Of a DNA stretch of 32,969 nt, positions 23,908-32,969 are shown in pieces. Every line of letters begins with the position of its first letter. Within the stretch, counting starts at the first letter, position 1. A model generated the notes under the pieces. It was given only the letters and a program-made list of their open reading frames with translations. It made no database searches and had not been told where the DNA came from. The stretch lies in assembly GCA_024635755.1 (NCBI GenBank), contig JAGXIF010000012.1, forward strand, positions 1-32,969, read 5' to 3'. Source of the stretch: Halothiobacillus sp. GTDB lineage: Bacteria > Pseudomonadota > Gammaproteobacteria > Halothiobacillales > Halothiobacillaceae. Made by a program: the position numbers and the translations under genes.

Positions 23908-25380
23908 ATGACCGACCGGCCCGACCTGATCATCATCCGGCCCGCCCCGGAGATGCAGCTCAAGTCTTCGTCCACGCGGCGGCGCTTTCGCAACATCCTG
24001 ATCCACAACCTGCACCAGGCGCTGGGCGAAATCCCGCACGAATTGCAGGTCGATCAAGGGCGCCTGCTGTTGCGATCCCCCGCGGTCGATGCGGCCTGCG
24101 AATGCCTGGGGCGGGTGTTCGGCGTGGCCTCCTTTTCGCCGGTGGAAGCGGTGGTCGACGCGGATATCGACGCCCTCGAACGTGTCGCCCGCGAGCGGTT
24201 TGCCGAAGCGGTGCGCGGACACAGCTACGCGGTGCGCTGCAAGCACCACGGCGGACCGAAGCTGTCCACTCGCACGGTGGAGCGCCGCCTGGGCGCGATG
24301 CTGAATGATGTCGGTACCGTCGACCTGACGCGGCCGCAGGTCACGCTGCGGGTCGATCTGACCGACGAGGGGGCCTGGCTGTACACCCGCCGTCTCCCCG
24401 GCCCCGGAGGCATGCCGCTGGGCGTCCAGGATCGGGCGGTGACGCTGATGTCGGGCGGTTTCGACTCGGCCGTGGCCGCCTGGTACACCATGCGTCGCGG
24501 TGTCGGCATCGACTATGTCTTCTGCAACCTGGGCGGGGCCACCCACGAGCACATGGTGCTGCAGGTGGCCCATCGACTGGTGCGGGACTGGGCCATCGGC
24601 GACCGGCCGCGCCTGTTCGTGGTCGATTTCCTGCCGGTGGTCGCCGACTTGCGCGCCCGACTACCTGGCGAGGTCTGGCAGTTGGTCCTCAAGCGCCTGA
24701 TGTACCGGGCCGCCGAGGCCGTGGCCAACCGGCGCGGCGCCCAGGCGCTGGTGACCGGCGAGGCGCTCTCGCAGGTGTCGTCGCAGACACTGTCGAACCT
24801 CAATACCATCGACGCGGCCTGCGATCTGCCGGTGCTGCGTCCGCTGATCGGGTTCGACAAGTCGGAAATCATGCGCATGGCGCGTGATATCGGCACCTAC
24901 GAGCTTTCCGAGGGGGTGCCGGAATTCTGCGCCCTGTCCTTGAGCCGCCCGGTGGTCGTTTCCCGGCGGGGGCGGATCGCCGCCCTGGAAGAGGCGCTGG
25001 ATGACCAGCTGCTCGACAAGGCGGTCGCCGAGGCGCGCGAGGTCGACCTGCTGGCGATCGACGAGGCCGACTTGGTCGAGCCCGACGTGCTGACCGAGGA
25101 CATTCCCGCGGACGCGGCGATCATCGACTGCCAGCCGCCGCGGCGCTTTCGTGACTGGCACCTGCCCGGTGCCGTCAACTACCCGCCGGACGAGCTGGCG
25201 CGCTGCTACGAATCGCTGCCGAAGGACCGCCCCTATCTGCTCTACTGCCTGCGGGGCACCAACGCCTCCTTGCTGGCCGAACGGATGCAGCGTGCCGGCT
25301 TCGACGCGCGGGCATTCCGGGGCGGGGTGAACCGGCTGCGCAAGGTGTGGTCGAAGCGGACGGAGGGCGAGTCGTCCTGA
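23908..25380 (+). CDS. thiI: tRNA 4-thiouridine synthase / sulfurtransferase ThiI
   Basis: About 490 residues. A ferredoxin-like and THUMP RNA-binding region (1-170) is followed by the PP-loop ATPase with SGGFDS (182-187), VTGEALSQVSSQTLSN, and Cys341 (PEFCALS), the disulfide partner of the E. coli enzyme. A C-terminal rhodanese domain has Cys447 in LLYCLRGTNAS, equivalent to E. coli Cys456. It passes persulfide sulfur to U8 of tRNA and to ThiS for thiamine. The frame is open upstream to TTG 23833, but homology starts near ATG 23908. Confidence 0.94.
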   Translation: MTDRPDLIIIRPAPEMQLKSSSTRRRFRNILIHNLHQALGEIPHELQVDQGRLLLRSPAVDAACECLGRVFGVASFSPVEAVVDADIDALERVARERFAEAVRGHSYAVRCKHHGGPKLSTRTVERRLGAMLNDVGTVDLTRPQVTLRVDLTDEGAWLYTRRLPGPGGMPLGVQDRAVTLMSGGFDSAVAAWYTMRRGVGIDYVFCNLGGATHEHMVLQVAHRLVRDWAIGDRPRLFVVDFLPVVADLRARLPGEVWQLVLKRLMYRAAEAVANRRGAQALVTGEALSQVSSQTLSNLNTIDAACDLPVLRPLIGFDKSEIMRMARDIGTYELSEGVPEFCALSLSRPVVVSRRGRIAALEEALDDQLLDKAVAEAREVDLLAIDEADLVEPDVLTEDIPADAAIIDCQPPRRFRDWHLPGAVNYPPDELARCYESLPKDRPYLLYCLRGTNASLLAERMQRAGFDARAFRGGVNRLRKVWSKRTEGESS

Positions 25381-25437
25381 GCGGGGATGGGGTCGCTTCG
25401 ATTCGCGGTAACTGCTGGATATAACAGCGCTTTCCGG

Positions 25438-25443
25438 TATACT
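25438..25443 (+). promoter_or_regulatory. Candidate -10 element for mnmG
   Basis: TATACT lies about 100 bases before the mnmG start in an otherwise GC-rich gap after thiI. A convincing -35 is not visible. Confidence 0.35.
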
Positions 25444-25541
25444 GCGCCGCCCCCGGATGCCGGGCGGCCCCGAGCGGGTCGGCCCGGCGTGTTTTTCTTG
25501 TTTGCCCGGGCGGCCAGGCCGCGTTGCGGCAGGAGGTTTCC

Positions 25542-27422
25542 ATGGACTATCCAGATCGATTCGCCGTGATCGTCATCGGTGGCGGCCATGCTGGCACGGA
25601 AGCGGCGCTGGCCGCCGCGCGCATGGGCGTGGAAACCCTCCTGGTCACCCACAACATCGAGACCCTCGGCCAGATGAGCTGCAATCCGGCCATCGGCGGG
25701 ATCGGCAAGGGGCACCTGGTCAAGGAAATCGATGCACTGGGCGGCGCCATGGGGCATGCCGCCGACTTGGGCGGCATCCAGTTCCGCACGCTTAACGCGC
25801 GCAAGGGGCCGGCGGTTCGCGCCACACGTGCTCAGGCGGATCGCGCGCTCTACAAGGCGGCGGTGCGCCGCATCCTGGAAAACCAGCCGCACCTGACCCT
25901 GTTCCAGCAAGGGGTCGATGACCTGATCCTCGACGGCGAGCGGGTGGTCGGTGTGCGCACCCAGGGCGGGATCGACTTCCGCGGCGACGCCGTGGTGTTG
26001 ACCGCCGGCACCTTTCTCGCCGGGCAGATCCATGTCGGTCTGGAGCGCTCCGAGGGTGGCCGGGCCGGCGATCCGCCGGCGAAGAAACTGGCCGATACCC
26101 TGCGCGCGCTCGACCTGGGCGTCGCGCGGTTGAAGACCGGCACCCCGCCGCGCCTCGACGGACGCAGCCTCGATTTTTCCGTGATGCAGGCCCAGCCGGG
26201 CGATACGCCCACGCCGGTGTTCTCCTTCCTCGGGCGGCCCGAGGAGCACCCGCGTCAGGTCGACTGCTTCATCACGCACACCAACGAGCGTACCCACGAG
26301 ATCATCCGCGGCGGGCTGGATCGCTCGCCGATGTTCACCGGCGACATCGAGGGCATCGGTCCGCGCTACTGCCCGTCGATCGAGGACAAGATCCACCGCT
26401 TTGCCGACAAGGCCTCGCACCAGATCTTCGTCGAACCCGAGGGGCTCGATACCCACGAGGTCTACCCCAACGGCATCTCCACCAGCCTGCCCTTCGACGT
26501 GCAGCTGGAGCTGGTGCGCTCGATCCGCGGTTTCGAGAACGCGCACATCACCCGCCCGGGCTACGCGATCGAGTACGATTTTTTCGACCCGCGCGGCCTG
26601 AAGCCCACGCTCGAGACCCGCGGGATCGAAGGCCTGTTCTTTGCTGGCCAGATCAACGGCACCACCGGCTACGAGGAGGCCGCCGCGCAGGGGCTGATGG
26701 CCGGGGCCAACGCCGCCGCGCGCGTGCTCGACCGCGAGCCGCTCACCCTGCGCCGCGACCAGGCCTACCTGGGCGTGCTGGTCGACGACCTGACCACGCA
26801 GGGCACGCTCGAGCCCTACCGCATGTTCACCAGCCGGGCGGAGTACCGCCTGATGCTGCGCGAGGACAACGCCGACCAGCGCCTGACCTCGATCGGCCGC
26901 GAGCTGGGCCTGGTGGACGAGCGTCGCTGGCGGGCCTTCAACGAGAAGATGGAGGCGGTCGAGGCCGAGCGTGGCCGCCTCAAGGACATCTGGGTCCATC
27001 CGGGCCATCCGGCCGCCGACAAGCTCGACGGCTCGGTCTCGCGCAACGTCACCGCGCTGGATCTCTTGCGTCGCCCGGAGCTCGACTACGCCGCGATCGC
27101 CGCGATCGACGAGCTGGCACCCGAGTCGATGCCCGCCCTGGCGGTGATCGAGCAGCTCGAGATCGAGGCCAAGTACGCCGGCTACATCGACCGGCAGCGC
27201 GACGAGGTCGCCCGCTCGGTCAAGCAGGAGCGCGAGGCCATCCCGGCAGAGATGGATTACGCTTCCATCCCGGGGCTGTCCAACGAGGTGCGCGACAAGC
27301 TGGCCGCCCAGCGGCCGGCGACCGTCGGCCAGGCCGCCCGCATTCCCGGGGTCACTCCGGCTGCCGTGTCCCTGTTGCTGGTGCATCTCAAGCGCCACGG
27401 CCACCTGGCCCGTTCGGCGTAA
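25542..27422 (+). CDS. mnmG: tRNA uridine-5-carboxymethylaminomethyl modification enzyme MnmG (GidA)
   Basis: The 626-residue protein is the usual length. The FAD-binding motif [20 protein letters not shown] opens it. Family motifs [37 protein letters not shown] and [14 protein letters not shown] follow, with [20 protein letters not shown] further on and the C-terminal helical domain at the end. With MnmE it installs cmnm5U34 in tRNA. AGGAGG at 25531-25536 fixes the start at 25542. It heads mnmG-rsmG-parA-parB, the typical replication-origin-proximal order. Confidence 0.98.
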   Translation: MDYPDRFAVIVIGGGHAGTEAALAAARMGVETLLVTHNIETLGQMSCNPAIGGIGKGHLVKEIDALGGAMGHAADLGGIQFRTLNARKGPAVRATRAQADRALYKAAVRRILENQPHLTLFQQGVDDLILDGERVVGVRTQGGIDFRGDAVVLTAGTFLAGQIHVGLERSEGGRAGDPPAKKLADTLRALDLGVARLKTGTPPRLDGRSLDFSVMQAQPGDTPTPVFSFLGRPEEHPRQVDCFITHTNERTHEIIRGGLDRSPMFTGDIEGIGPRYCPSIEDKIHRFADKASHQIFVEPEGLDTHEVYPNGISTSLPFDVQLELVRSIRGFENAHITRPGYAIEYDFFDPRGLKPTLETRGIEGLFFAGQINGTTGYEEAAAQGLMAGANAAARVLDREPLTLRRDQAYLGVLVDDLTTQGTLEPYRMFTSRAEYRLMLREDNADQRLTSIGRELGLVDERRWRAFNEKMEAVEAERGRLKDIWVHPGHPAADKLDGSVSRNVTALDLLRRPELDYAAIAAIDELAPESMPALAVIEQLEIEAKYAGYIDRQRDEVARSVKQEREAIPAEMDYASIPGLSNEVRDKLAAQRPATVGQAARIPGVTPAAVSLLLVHLKRHGHLARSA

Positions 27423-27429
27423 GCGGCGC

Positions 27430-28095
27430 ATGCCCTCGACCCTCAGCGCCGACCAGCGCAGCCGCCTCGAGCGCCGCTTGCTGTCGGGGGCCGATGAACT
27501 CGATGTGCCACTGGCATCCGAGGCGGCCGGGCGGTTGCTGGACTACATCGAGTTGCTGCTGCGCTGGAACCGGGCCTACAACCTCACGGCGGTGCGCGAG
27601 CCGGAGGCCATGGTGATTCGCCACCTGCTGGATTCCCTGGCGGTATTGCCGCACCTGCCCCACTGCGCGCAACTGCTGGATATTGGCAGTGGCCCCGGGA
27701 TACCGGGTATCATCTTGGCGGTTTGTCGCCCCGACAGTGAGGTCACCTTGGTCGACTCCAATCTCAAGATGACGCGTTTTGCCGCCCGTGCCCAGCGGGC
27801 GCTGGGCTTGTCGCACGTGACGGTCTGCCGCGAACGCGTCGAGCGCCTCGATTCTGCGGACCGCTTCGACTGCATCATCTCGCGCGCCTTTGCCTCCCTG
27901 GCGGATTTCGTCCGGCTGGGCGGGCCCTTGCTGGCCGATGCGGGCTCGATGTTTGCCATGAAGGGCCGCCTTGATCCCAACGAAATGGCCGATCTGTCGT
28001 CAGACTTTCGTATCACGGAGCGCCATGCGCTCGCCGTGCCGGGGCTGGATGCCGAGCGGCACCTGTTGGTCCTGCGTCGGGTGACCGGTTCATGA
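27430..28095 (+). CDS. rsmG: 16S rRNA (guanine-527 N7)-methyltransferase RsmG (GidB)
   Basis: A 221-residue Rossmann methyltransferase. RWNRAYNLTAVREPEAMVIR is the substrate-side motif, LLDIGSGPGIPGI is the S-adenosylmethionine loop and CIISRAFASLADFV the late motif. It methylates G527 of 16S rRNA, and loss gives low-level streptomycin resistance in other bacteria. It begins 7 bases after mnmG and its stop overlaps the parA start (ATGA). Confidence 0.96.
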   Translation: MPSTLSADQRSRLERRLLSGADELDVPLASEAAGRLLDYIELLLRWNRAYNLTAVREPEAMVIRHLLDSLAVLPHLPHCAQLLDIGSGPGIPGIILAVCRPDSEVTLVDSNLKMTRFAARAQRALGLSHVTVCRERVERLDSADRFDCIISRAFASLADFVRLGGPLLADAGSMFAMKGRLDPNEMADLSSDFRITERHALAVPGLDAERHLLVLRRVTGS

Positions 28096-28895
28096 GCTGG
28101 GTGATCGCGATTACCAACCAGAAGGGCGGCGTGGGCAAGACCACCACGGCGGTCAACCTGGCCGCGGCCCTGCAGTCCTTCGGCCGCCGGGTCTTGCTGG
28201 TGGATATGGACCCGCAGGGCAACGCCACCGTCAGCTCGGGTTATGCCAAGAATCAGATCGAGCGCCACGTCGGCCAGGTCCTGCTCGACGAACTGCCGGC
28301 CCAGGAGGTGATCCTCGAGACCGATCCGGGTGGCTACGACTTGTTGCCCGCCACCATCGATTTGGCCGGGGCCGAGTTCCAGCTGGTGACCCGTATCGGC
28401 CGAGAGACCAAGCTGCGCCAGGCCCTCGCCCCGCTCAGCGAGGACTACGACTTCATCCTGATCGACTGCCCGCCGGCCCTGAACACGCTCACCATCAATA
28501 GCCTGGCGGCGGCCGACGACGTGCTGATCCCGGTGCAGTGCGAGTACTTCGCCCTGGAGGGGCTCAGCGCCCTGCTGGACACGGTCGAGCAGGTGCGCCT
28601 GGCGCTGAATCCGGACCTCGGCATCGCCGGGGTATTGCGCACGCTGTATGATGCTCGCAACCGCTTGGCGCAGGATGTCAGCGCGCAGCTGCGTCAGCAT
28701 TTCGGCGAGCGGGTGTTCGACGCCCTGGTGCCGCGCAACGTGCGTCTGGCCGAGGCACCCAGTCATGGGCTGCCGGCCATGTTCTACGACAAGAGTTCCG
28801 CGGGCGCCGAGGCCCATGCCGATGTGGCGCGCGAGCTGGTCAAGCGGGCCCGCAAGCGCGGCCGCCTGGGCAAGCCGGTCGCTCTGCGCCGCTGA
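28092..28895 (+). CDS. parA: Chromosome-partitioning ATPase ParA (Soj)
   Basis: The 267-residue ATPase has the deviant Walker A NQKGGVGKTTTAVNLAAAL close to the start, Walker A' VDMDPQGNAT, and Walker B FILIDCPPALN. There is no N-terminal DNA-binding extension, so it is the chromosomal type (ParA Ib-like/Soj). It forms dynamic nucleoid-bound patterns that move ParB-parS. The 4-base overlap with rsmG suggests coupling; parB starts 41 bases later. Confidence 0.96.
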   Translation: MSWVIAITNQKGGVGKTTTAVNLAAALQSFGRRVLLVDMDPQGNATVSSGYAKNQIERHVGQVLLDELPAQEVILETDPGGYDLLPATIDLAGAEFQLVTRIGRETKLRQALAPLSEDYDFILIDCPPALNTLTINSLAAADDVLIPVQCEYFALEGLSALLDTVEQVRLALNPDLGIAGVLRTLYDARNRLAQDVSAQLRQHFGERVFDALVPRNVRLAEAPSHGLPAMFYDKSSAGAEAHADVARELVKRARKRGRLGKPVALRR

Positions 28896-28936
28896 TCGCC
28901 GTCCGTGCCACTGCACTTGAGCTTGGGAATCCATCG

Positions 28937-29788
28937 ATGAGCACCAAACGCAAAGGACTGGGTCGTGGCCTGGATACGCTGCTCGGCACCGCCGACCGGC
29001 CCCAGGAGGAAGGTGCGCAGCTGCGCGAGATCGCCGTCGATCTGATCCACCCGAACCCCTTCCAGCCGCGCACCCACTTCGACGAGGATGCCCTGACCGA
29101 GCTGGCCGATTCGATACGCGCCCAAGGCGTGATCCAGCCGGTGGTGGTGCGCCGTCGCTCCGGCGAATACGAGCTGATCGCAGGCGAGCGCCGCTGGCGT
29201 GCCGCGCAGCAAGCGGGACTGGCGCGCATTCCGGCGGTAATCCGCAAGATCGACGACAACCAGGCCGCCGCCATGGCCCTGATCGAGAACCTCCAGCGAG
29301 AGGATCTCGACGCCATCGAACAGGCCAAGGCGATGCAGCGACTGGTCAAGGAATTCGACCTGACCCACCAGCAGGTGGCCGACGTGCTGGGGCTGTCGCG
29401 CCCCGCCGTCAGCAATGCCCTGCGGCTGCTCGACCTCGCCGCCCCGGTCCAGAAGCTCCTGCGCGAGCGACGCATGGAGGCGGGGCACGCCCGCAGTCTG
29501 GCGGCCCTGCCCAAGAAGGAGCAGTCGGCCGTGGCCGACAAGGTGGTGGCCCGGACCTTGACCGTCCGTCAGGTCGAGTCGATGGTCAGCCGGCTTCTCA
29601 AGGAGTCGACCCGTCAGGAGGCCGCGTCGGACGACCCGGATACCCGTGCCCTGGAGCGCCGCCTTGGTGACGCGCTCGGGCTCCCCGTCGCCATTCACGC
29701 CAACCGCCGTGGCAAGGGCCGGGTGACACTGGGCTTCGATAGCCTCGAGCAGTTGGACGCATTGATCGAGAAGGTCGCCGGCAAATAG
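28937..29788 (+). CDS. parB: Chromosome-partitioning CTPase/DNA-binding protein ParB (Spo0J)
   Basis: The 283-residue protein starts with the ParA-interacting KRKGLGRGLDTLLG. The ParB core with PNPFQPRTHFDED and LIAGERRWRAAQQAG forms the CTP-binding clamp, ENLQREDLDAIEQA follows, then the HTH (HQQVADVLGLSRPAVSNALR), and a C-terminal dimer domain ends it. It loads on parS sites near oriC. No parS consensus was seen in this window. Confidence 0.96.
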   Translation: MSTKRKGLGRGLDTLLGTADRPQEEGAQLREIAVDLIHPNPFQPRTHFDEDALTELADSIRAQGVIQPVVVRRRSGEYELIAGERRWRAAQQAGLARIPAVIRKIDDNQAAAMALIENLQREDLDAIEQAKAMQRLVKEFDLTHQQVADVLGLSRPAVSNALRLLDLAAPVQKLLRERRMEAGHARSLAALPKKEQSAVADKVVARTLTVRQVESMVSRLLKESTRQEAASDDPDTRALERRLGDALGLPVAIHANRRGKGRVTLGFDSLEQLDALIEKVAGK

Positions 29789-29833
29789 GTTGTCCCGGGT
29801 GGCCGGCTCGTTAGCGTTGCGAGCCATAACTGC

Positions 29834-29862
29834 TTGTCGATCCGCGACCGAATCGCTACACT
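29834..29862 (+). promoter_or_regulatory. Candidate sigma-70 promoter of the ATP synthase operon
   Basis: TTGTCG and TACACT are separated by exactly 17 bases and lie about 25 bases upstream of the AtpZ start codon. Each hexamer matches the consensus at four of six positions. A short 6-bp hairpin (29805-29825) precedes it after parB. Confidence 0.5.
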
Positions 29863-29886
29863 GGCCGCCAATTTTTGGGCTCCGTG

Positions 29887-30177
29887 ATGACCGATCCAGA
29901 CAAGATGCCCGACGAGACAGCCCACGATTCGAGCCGCGGCGGCTACCTGCAGTCCCGCTTCAAGGGGCTGCTGCACATCGGGGCGGGCAACATGTTCGCC
30001 GCGAGCATCATCGCGGGCCTGTTGATGGGCTACCTGCTGGATGTCTGGCTGGGGACGGCGCCGATTTTCATGCTGGTCCTGGGTGCGCTCGGCTTTGTCA
30101 GCGGAATGCTCAAGGCCCGCAAGAACCTGCTCGCCACAGGGCGGGGCGACCAGGACAAGGATTCGGATCGCCCATGA
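29887..30177 (+). CDS. atpZ: AtpZ/AtpI-family membrane protein
   Basis: The 96-residue product has a polar N-terminus, then two transmembrane helices (about 35-55 and 59-77) of the AtpZ/DUF type: NMFAASIIAGLLMGYLLDVW and PIFMLVLGALGFVSGML. The C-terminus is charged. AtpZ-type proteins precede atpI in many ATP synthase operons and are linked to Mg2+/Ca2+ supply or assembly; the role is not settled. It overlaps atpI by 4 bases (ATGA). Confidence 0.85.
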   Translation: MTDPDKMPDETAHDSSRGGYLQSRFKGLLHIGAGNMFAASIIAGLLMGYLLDVWLGTAPIFMLVLGALGFVSGMLKARKNLLATGRGDQDKDSDRP

Positions 30178-30569
30178 GCCGGATGGCCGAGGCGATCACC
30201 CGCCGCGGACGGCGCGTGGTGCAGGTCCAGTTGGCCCTGCTGGTGTTGTTCGCTGGCGCGGCGTTTTTTCATTCCCCGCACGCGGCGCTGTCCGCGGCGG
30301 CGGGAGTGGTGGTGGCCATGGTGCTGGCGTGGATGCTGCGCCGCTCCATGGCGCGGGCCACCGAGCTGGCGGTGGAGTCACCGCAGCAGAGCATGAACAT
30401 GATGTATCTCGGGGCGGCAGTGCGTTTCGTCGCGCTGCTTGCCCTGATGGCGGCGGGCCTCGGTCTGCTGGGGCTGGACGCCCGATTCATGGTGGGGGCT
30501 TTTGTCGCCGCCATGATCGCGGGAGTCCTGGCAGCGCGCGGACAGGACTCCGGTCGACCGACCGCCTAG
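30174..30569 (+). CDS. atpI: ATP synthase subunit I (AtpI)
   Basis: A 131-residue protein with four hydrophobic segments and a basic N-terminus (ITRRGRRVVQVQ). It is the family that helps assemble the c-ring. Sequence conservation is low, so the call leans on its position before atpB, the four-helix profile and the ATGA overlap with atpZ. Confidence 0.84.
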   Translation: MSRMAEAITRRGRRVVQVQLALLVLFAGAAFFHSPHAALSAAAGVVVAMVLAWMLRRSMARATELAVESPQQSMNMMYLGAAVRFVALLALMAAGLGLLGLDARFMVGAFVAAMIAGVLAARGQDSGRPTA

Positions 30570-30596
30570 AAACGATTACTGATTTTCAAGTCTTGA

Positions 30597-31427
<831 letters not shown>

Positions 31428-31479
31428 GCCCGTTGAGTTTCCTTTGACCCTTTGTTTTTCTTGATTAGGAGAAGTAGCT

Positions 31480-31767
31480 ATGACCCCCGATATGCTCGCC
31501 ACGATCTATGCTTACACCGCTGTTGGCGTTGGTGTAATCCTCGCTGCCGCCGGCCTGGGTTCGGCCATCGGCTGGGGGCTGATCTGTTCCAAGACGCTTG
31601 AGGGCATCGCACGTCAGCCGGAAATGCGTCCGCAGCTGATGACCAACATGTTCATCTTCGCTGGCCTGATGGAATCTTTCCCGTTCATCATCCTCGCGTT
31701 CGCCATGTGGTTCCTGTTCGCCAACCCGTTCGTTGGCGCCCTGTCCGCTGCGCTGGCCGGTATCTAA
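31480..31767 (+). CDS. atpE: ATP synthase F0 subunit c (AtpE)
   Basis: A 95-residue hairpin of two helices. The loop ARQPE is present. The ion-binding carboxylate is glutamate in GLMESFPFI, where E. coli has Asp61. No sodium signature is obvious, so proton coupling is expected. TAGGAGAAG precedes the ATG. The C-terminus is slightly longer than E. coli's. Confidence 0.97.
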   Translation: MTPDMLATIYAYTAVGVGVILAAAGLGSAIGWGLICSKTLEGIARQPEMRPQLMTNMFIFAGLMESFPFIILAFAMWFLFANPFVGALSAALAGI

Positions 31768-31863
31768 ATCGCGGCCTGAACGGCCATGCGAGACGCACTG
31801 GCGGCCCCGGCTGGCAGTGCGTGCCGACCTGAAACCCAATTCGTTTATACGCGAGGGGACATT

Positions 31864-32334
31864 GTGAGTATTTCGATCACACTGCTTGCTCAGCTGATCG
31901 CCTTCGTGCTGATGATCTGGCTGGTCAACAAGTATCTCTGGGCGCCGCTGTCCGCATTGATGGAAGCGCGTCGCAAGAAGATTGCTGACGGCCTGTCCGC
32001 TTCCGAGCGCGGCAAGCACGAGCTAAAGCTGGCCCAGGAGCGCTCCACGGAGCTGCTGCGAGAGGCCAAAGACAAGGCAAACGACATCATTGCCCAGGCC
32101 AATTCGCGGTCCAACCAGATTCTGGAAGAGGCCCGCGACAACGCCAAGACCGAGGCAGAGCGCATCGTGGCGCAGGCCAACACCGAGATCGACCGCGAGG
32201 TCAATCGTGCCAAGGAAGAGCTCCGCACCCAGGTGGCCGACGTGGCCGCGACCGGTGCCGAGCGGATTCTCAAGCGTGAGGTGACGGACAAGGACCACGA
32301 ATCCGCGATCTCAGATCTGATCGCTCGGATCTAA
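31864..32334 (+). CDS. atpF: ATP synthase F0 subunit b (AtpF)
   Basis: The 156-residue product, identical in length to E. coli b, starts at GTG 31864 (GCGAGGGG upstream). One N-terminal transmembrane helix (about 4-22) precedes a long polar coiled coil rich in Ala/Glu/Arg that reaches the F1 head. It is the peripheral stalk. Confidence 0.97.
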   Translation: MSISITLLAQLIAFVLMIWLVNKYLWAPLSALMEARRKKIADGLSASERGKHELKLAQERSTELLREAKDKANDIIAQANSRSNQILEEARDNAKTEAERIVAQANTEIDREVNRAKEELRTQVADVAATGAERILKREVTDKDHESAISDLIARI

Positions 32335-32350
32335 CGAAAGCGGAGGCCCT

Positions 32351-32887
32351 ATGTCTGAGAACACCACAGTCGCGATCTCGTACGCGAAGGCAGTGCAGGA
32401 CCTGTGCGCGGATGCCGTGCAGTCCAAGCATTGGTCCGAGACCCTTGCCGGACTGGCCGCCGTGGCCCAGAACCCCGACATGGTCGCGTTTCTGGGCGAC
32501 GACTCGCGCAGCCGTGACGCCCGGGTCGCCGGGTTCGTCAAGGTGGTCGAGGACGCCGTCGACCAGCAGGCGCTCAACCTTGTGCGCCTGCTGGGCGAGA
32601 ACGACCGTCTCGAGATCCTCCCGGAGGTTGCCACGGAGTTCGAAAAGCTGCGTGCCGAAGCGGAGCGTCGGATCGTTGCATCCGTTGTCTCTGCCAAGCC
32701 CCTGACCGACGAGCAGTCGAACCAAATCAAAACAGCGCTCGGCAAGCGACTCGATCGCACCGTAGAGCTCGAAACAACCGTCGACGAGGACCTCATCGGA
32801 GGCGCGGTCGTCCGCGCCGGTGACCTCTTGATCGACGGATCGATGCGCGGAGAGCTCGAGCATCTTGCCGTACAAATGAGTCGCTAA
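32351..32887 (+). CDS. atpH: ATP synthase F1 subunit delta (AtpH)
   Basis: The 178-residue soluble delta subunit has the N-terminal helical bundle (AISYAKAVQDLCADA) and the C-terminal motif DEDLIGGAVVRAGDLLIDGS. It links subunit b to the F1 alpha subunits. Gap to atpF is 16 bases and to atpA 11. Confidence 0.97.
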   Translation: MSENTTVAISYAKAVQDLCADAVQSKHWSETLAGLAAVAQNPDMVAFLGDDSRSRDARVAGFVKVVEDAVDQQALNLVRLLGENDRLEILPEVATEFEKLRAEAERRIVASVVSAKPLTDEQSNQIKTALGKRLDRTVELETTVDEDLIGGAVVRAGDLLIDGSMRGELEHLAVQMSR

Positions 32888-32898
32888 GGAGATCTTCC

Positions 32899-32969
32899 AT
32901 GATCAACCCGTCTGAAATCAGCAGTCTGATTAAAGAGCGCATCGAAAATTTCGATGCCGGCGCGGAAGC
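32899..32969 (+). CDS. atpA: ATP synthase F1 subunit alpha (AtpA), N-terminus only
   Basis: ATG 32899 follows AAGGAGA. The 23 visible residues (MINPSEISSLIKERIENF and on) match the start of AtpA, including the conserved IKERI segment. The gene continues beyond the window edge. Confidence 0.93.
   Translation, partial: MINPSEISSLIKERIENFDAGAE

Overview
The window is chromosomal DNA from a high-GC gammaproteobacterium. The conserved blocks yibN-grxC-(trxC)-secB-gpsA, trxA/rho and mnmG-rsmG-parA-parB-atpZ-atpI-atpBEFHA are classic gammaproteobacterial neighbourhoods. An ArsR regulator with the persulfide-sensor cysteine pair, a rhodanese and several small redox proteins would suit a sulfur-oxidising Chromatiales/Halothiobacillus-like organism, but this placement is inference.

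Positions 1-2616 are the end of a Tn7-family genomic island inserted in comM. It carries an unrecognised C-terminal fragment, a DUF3892-like reading frame without a normal start, a DUF2188 gene, and a large TnsE-like transposition gene next to the element end. The end reads TGTCAG, bears spaced TGCGACA repeats, and abuts the 5-bp sequence ACCGC inside comM. To my recollection this is the same target site and duplication used by the AbaR/Tn6022 islands of Acinetobacter. The comM 5' remnant (2617-3480) also carries two frameshifts. The tnsABC-type genes and the comM 3' half should lie to the left of the window.

Positions 3549-6652 hold ubiK and, divergently, a nitrogen-control unit: a near-consensus sigma-54 promoter, a TorF-type porin, glnK and amtB, closed by a terminator. 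Positions 6678-10779 (minus strand) hold yigZ, a DJ-1/PfpI protein, a carboxy-terminal protease and envC.

Positions 10960-14583 run from a SqrR/BigR/YgaV-like regulator and a DUF2892 membrane protein into yibN, grxC, trxC, secB and gpsA. Then come trmO and trmL (minus, overlapping by 4 bp), divergent purD, a cytochrome b561-type gene followed by a 44-codon membrane ORF, a periplasmic peroxiredoxin, a class II-like cytochrome c, rho with its terminator, trxA, divergent oxyR, and a membrane-anchored cold-shock-domain protein.

Positions 22964-32969 (plus strand) hold speE, thiI, mnmG, rsmG, parA, parB and the start of the ATP synthase operon, which runs off the window inside atpA. No tRNA, rRNA, CRISPR array or parS site was seen.
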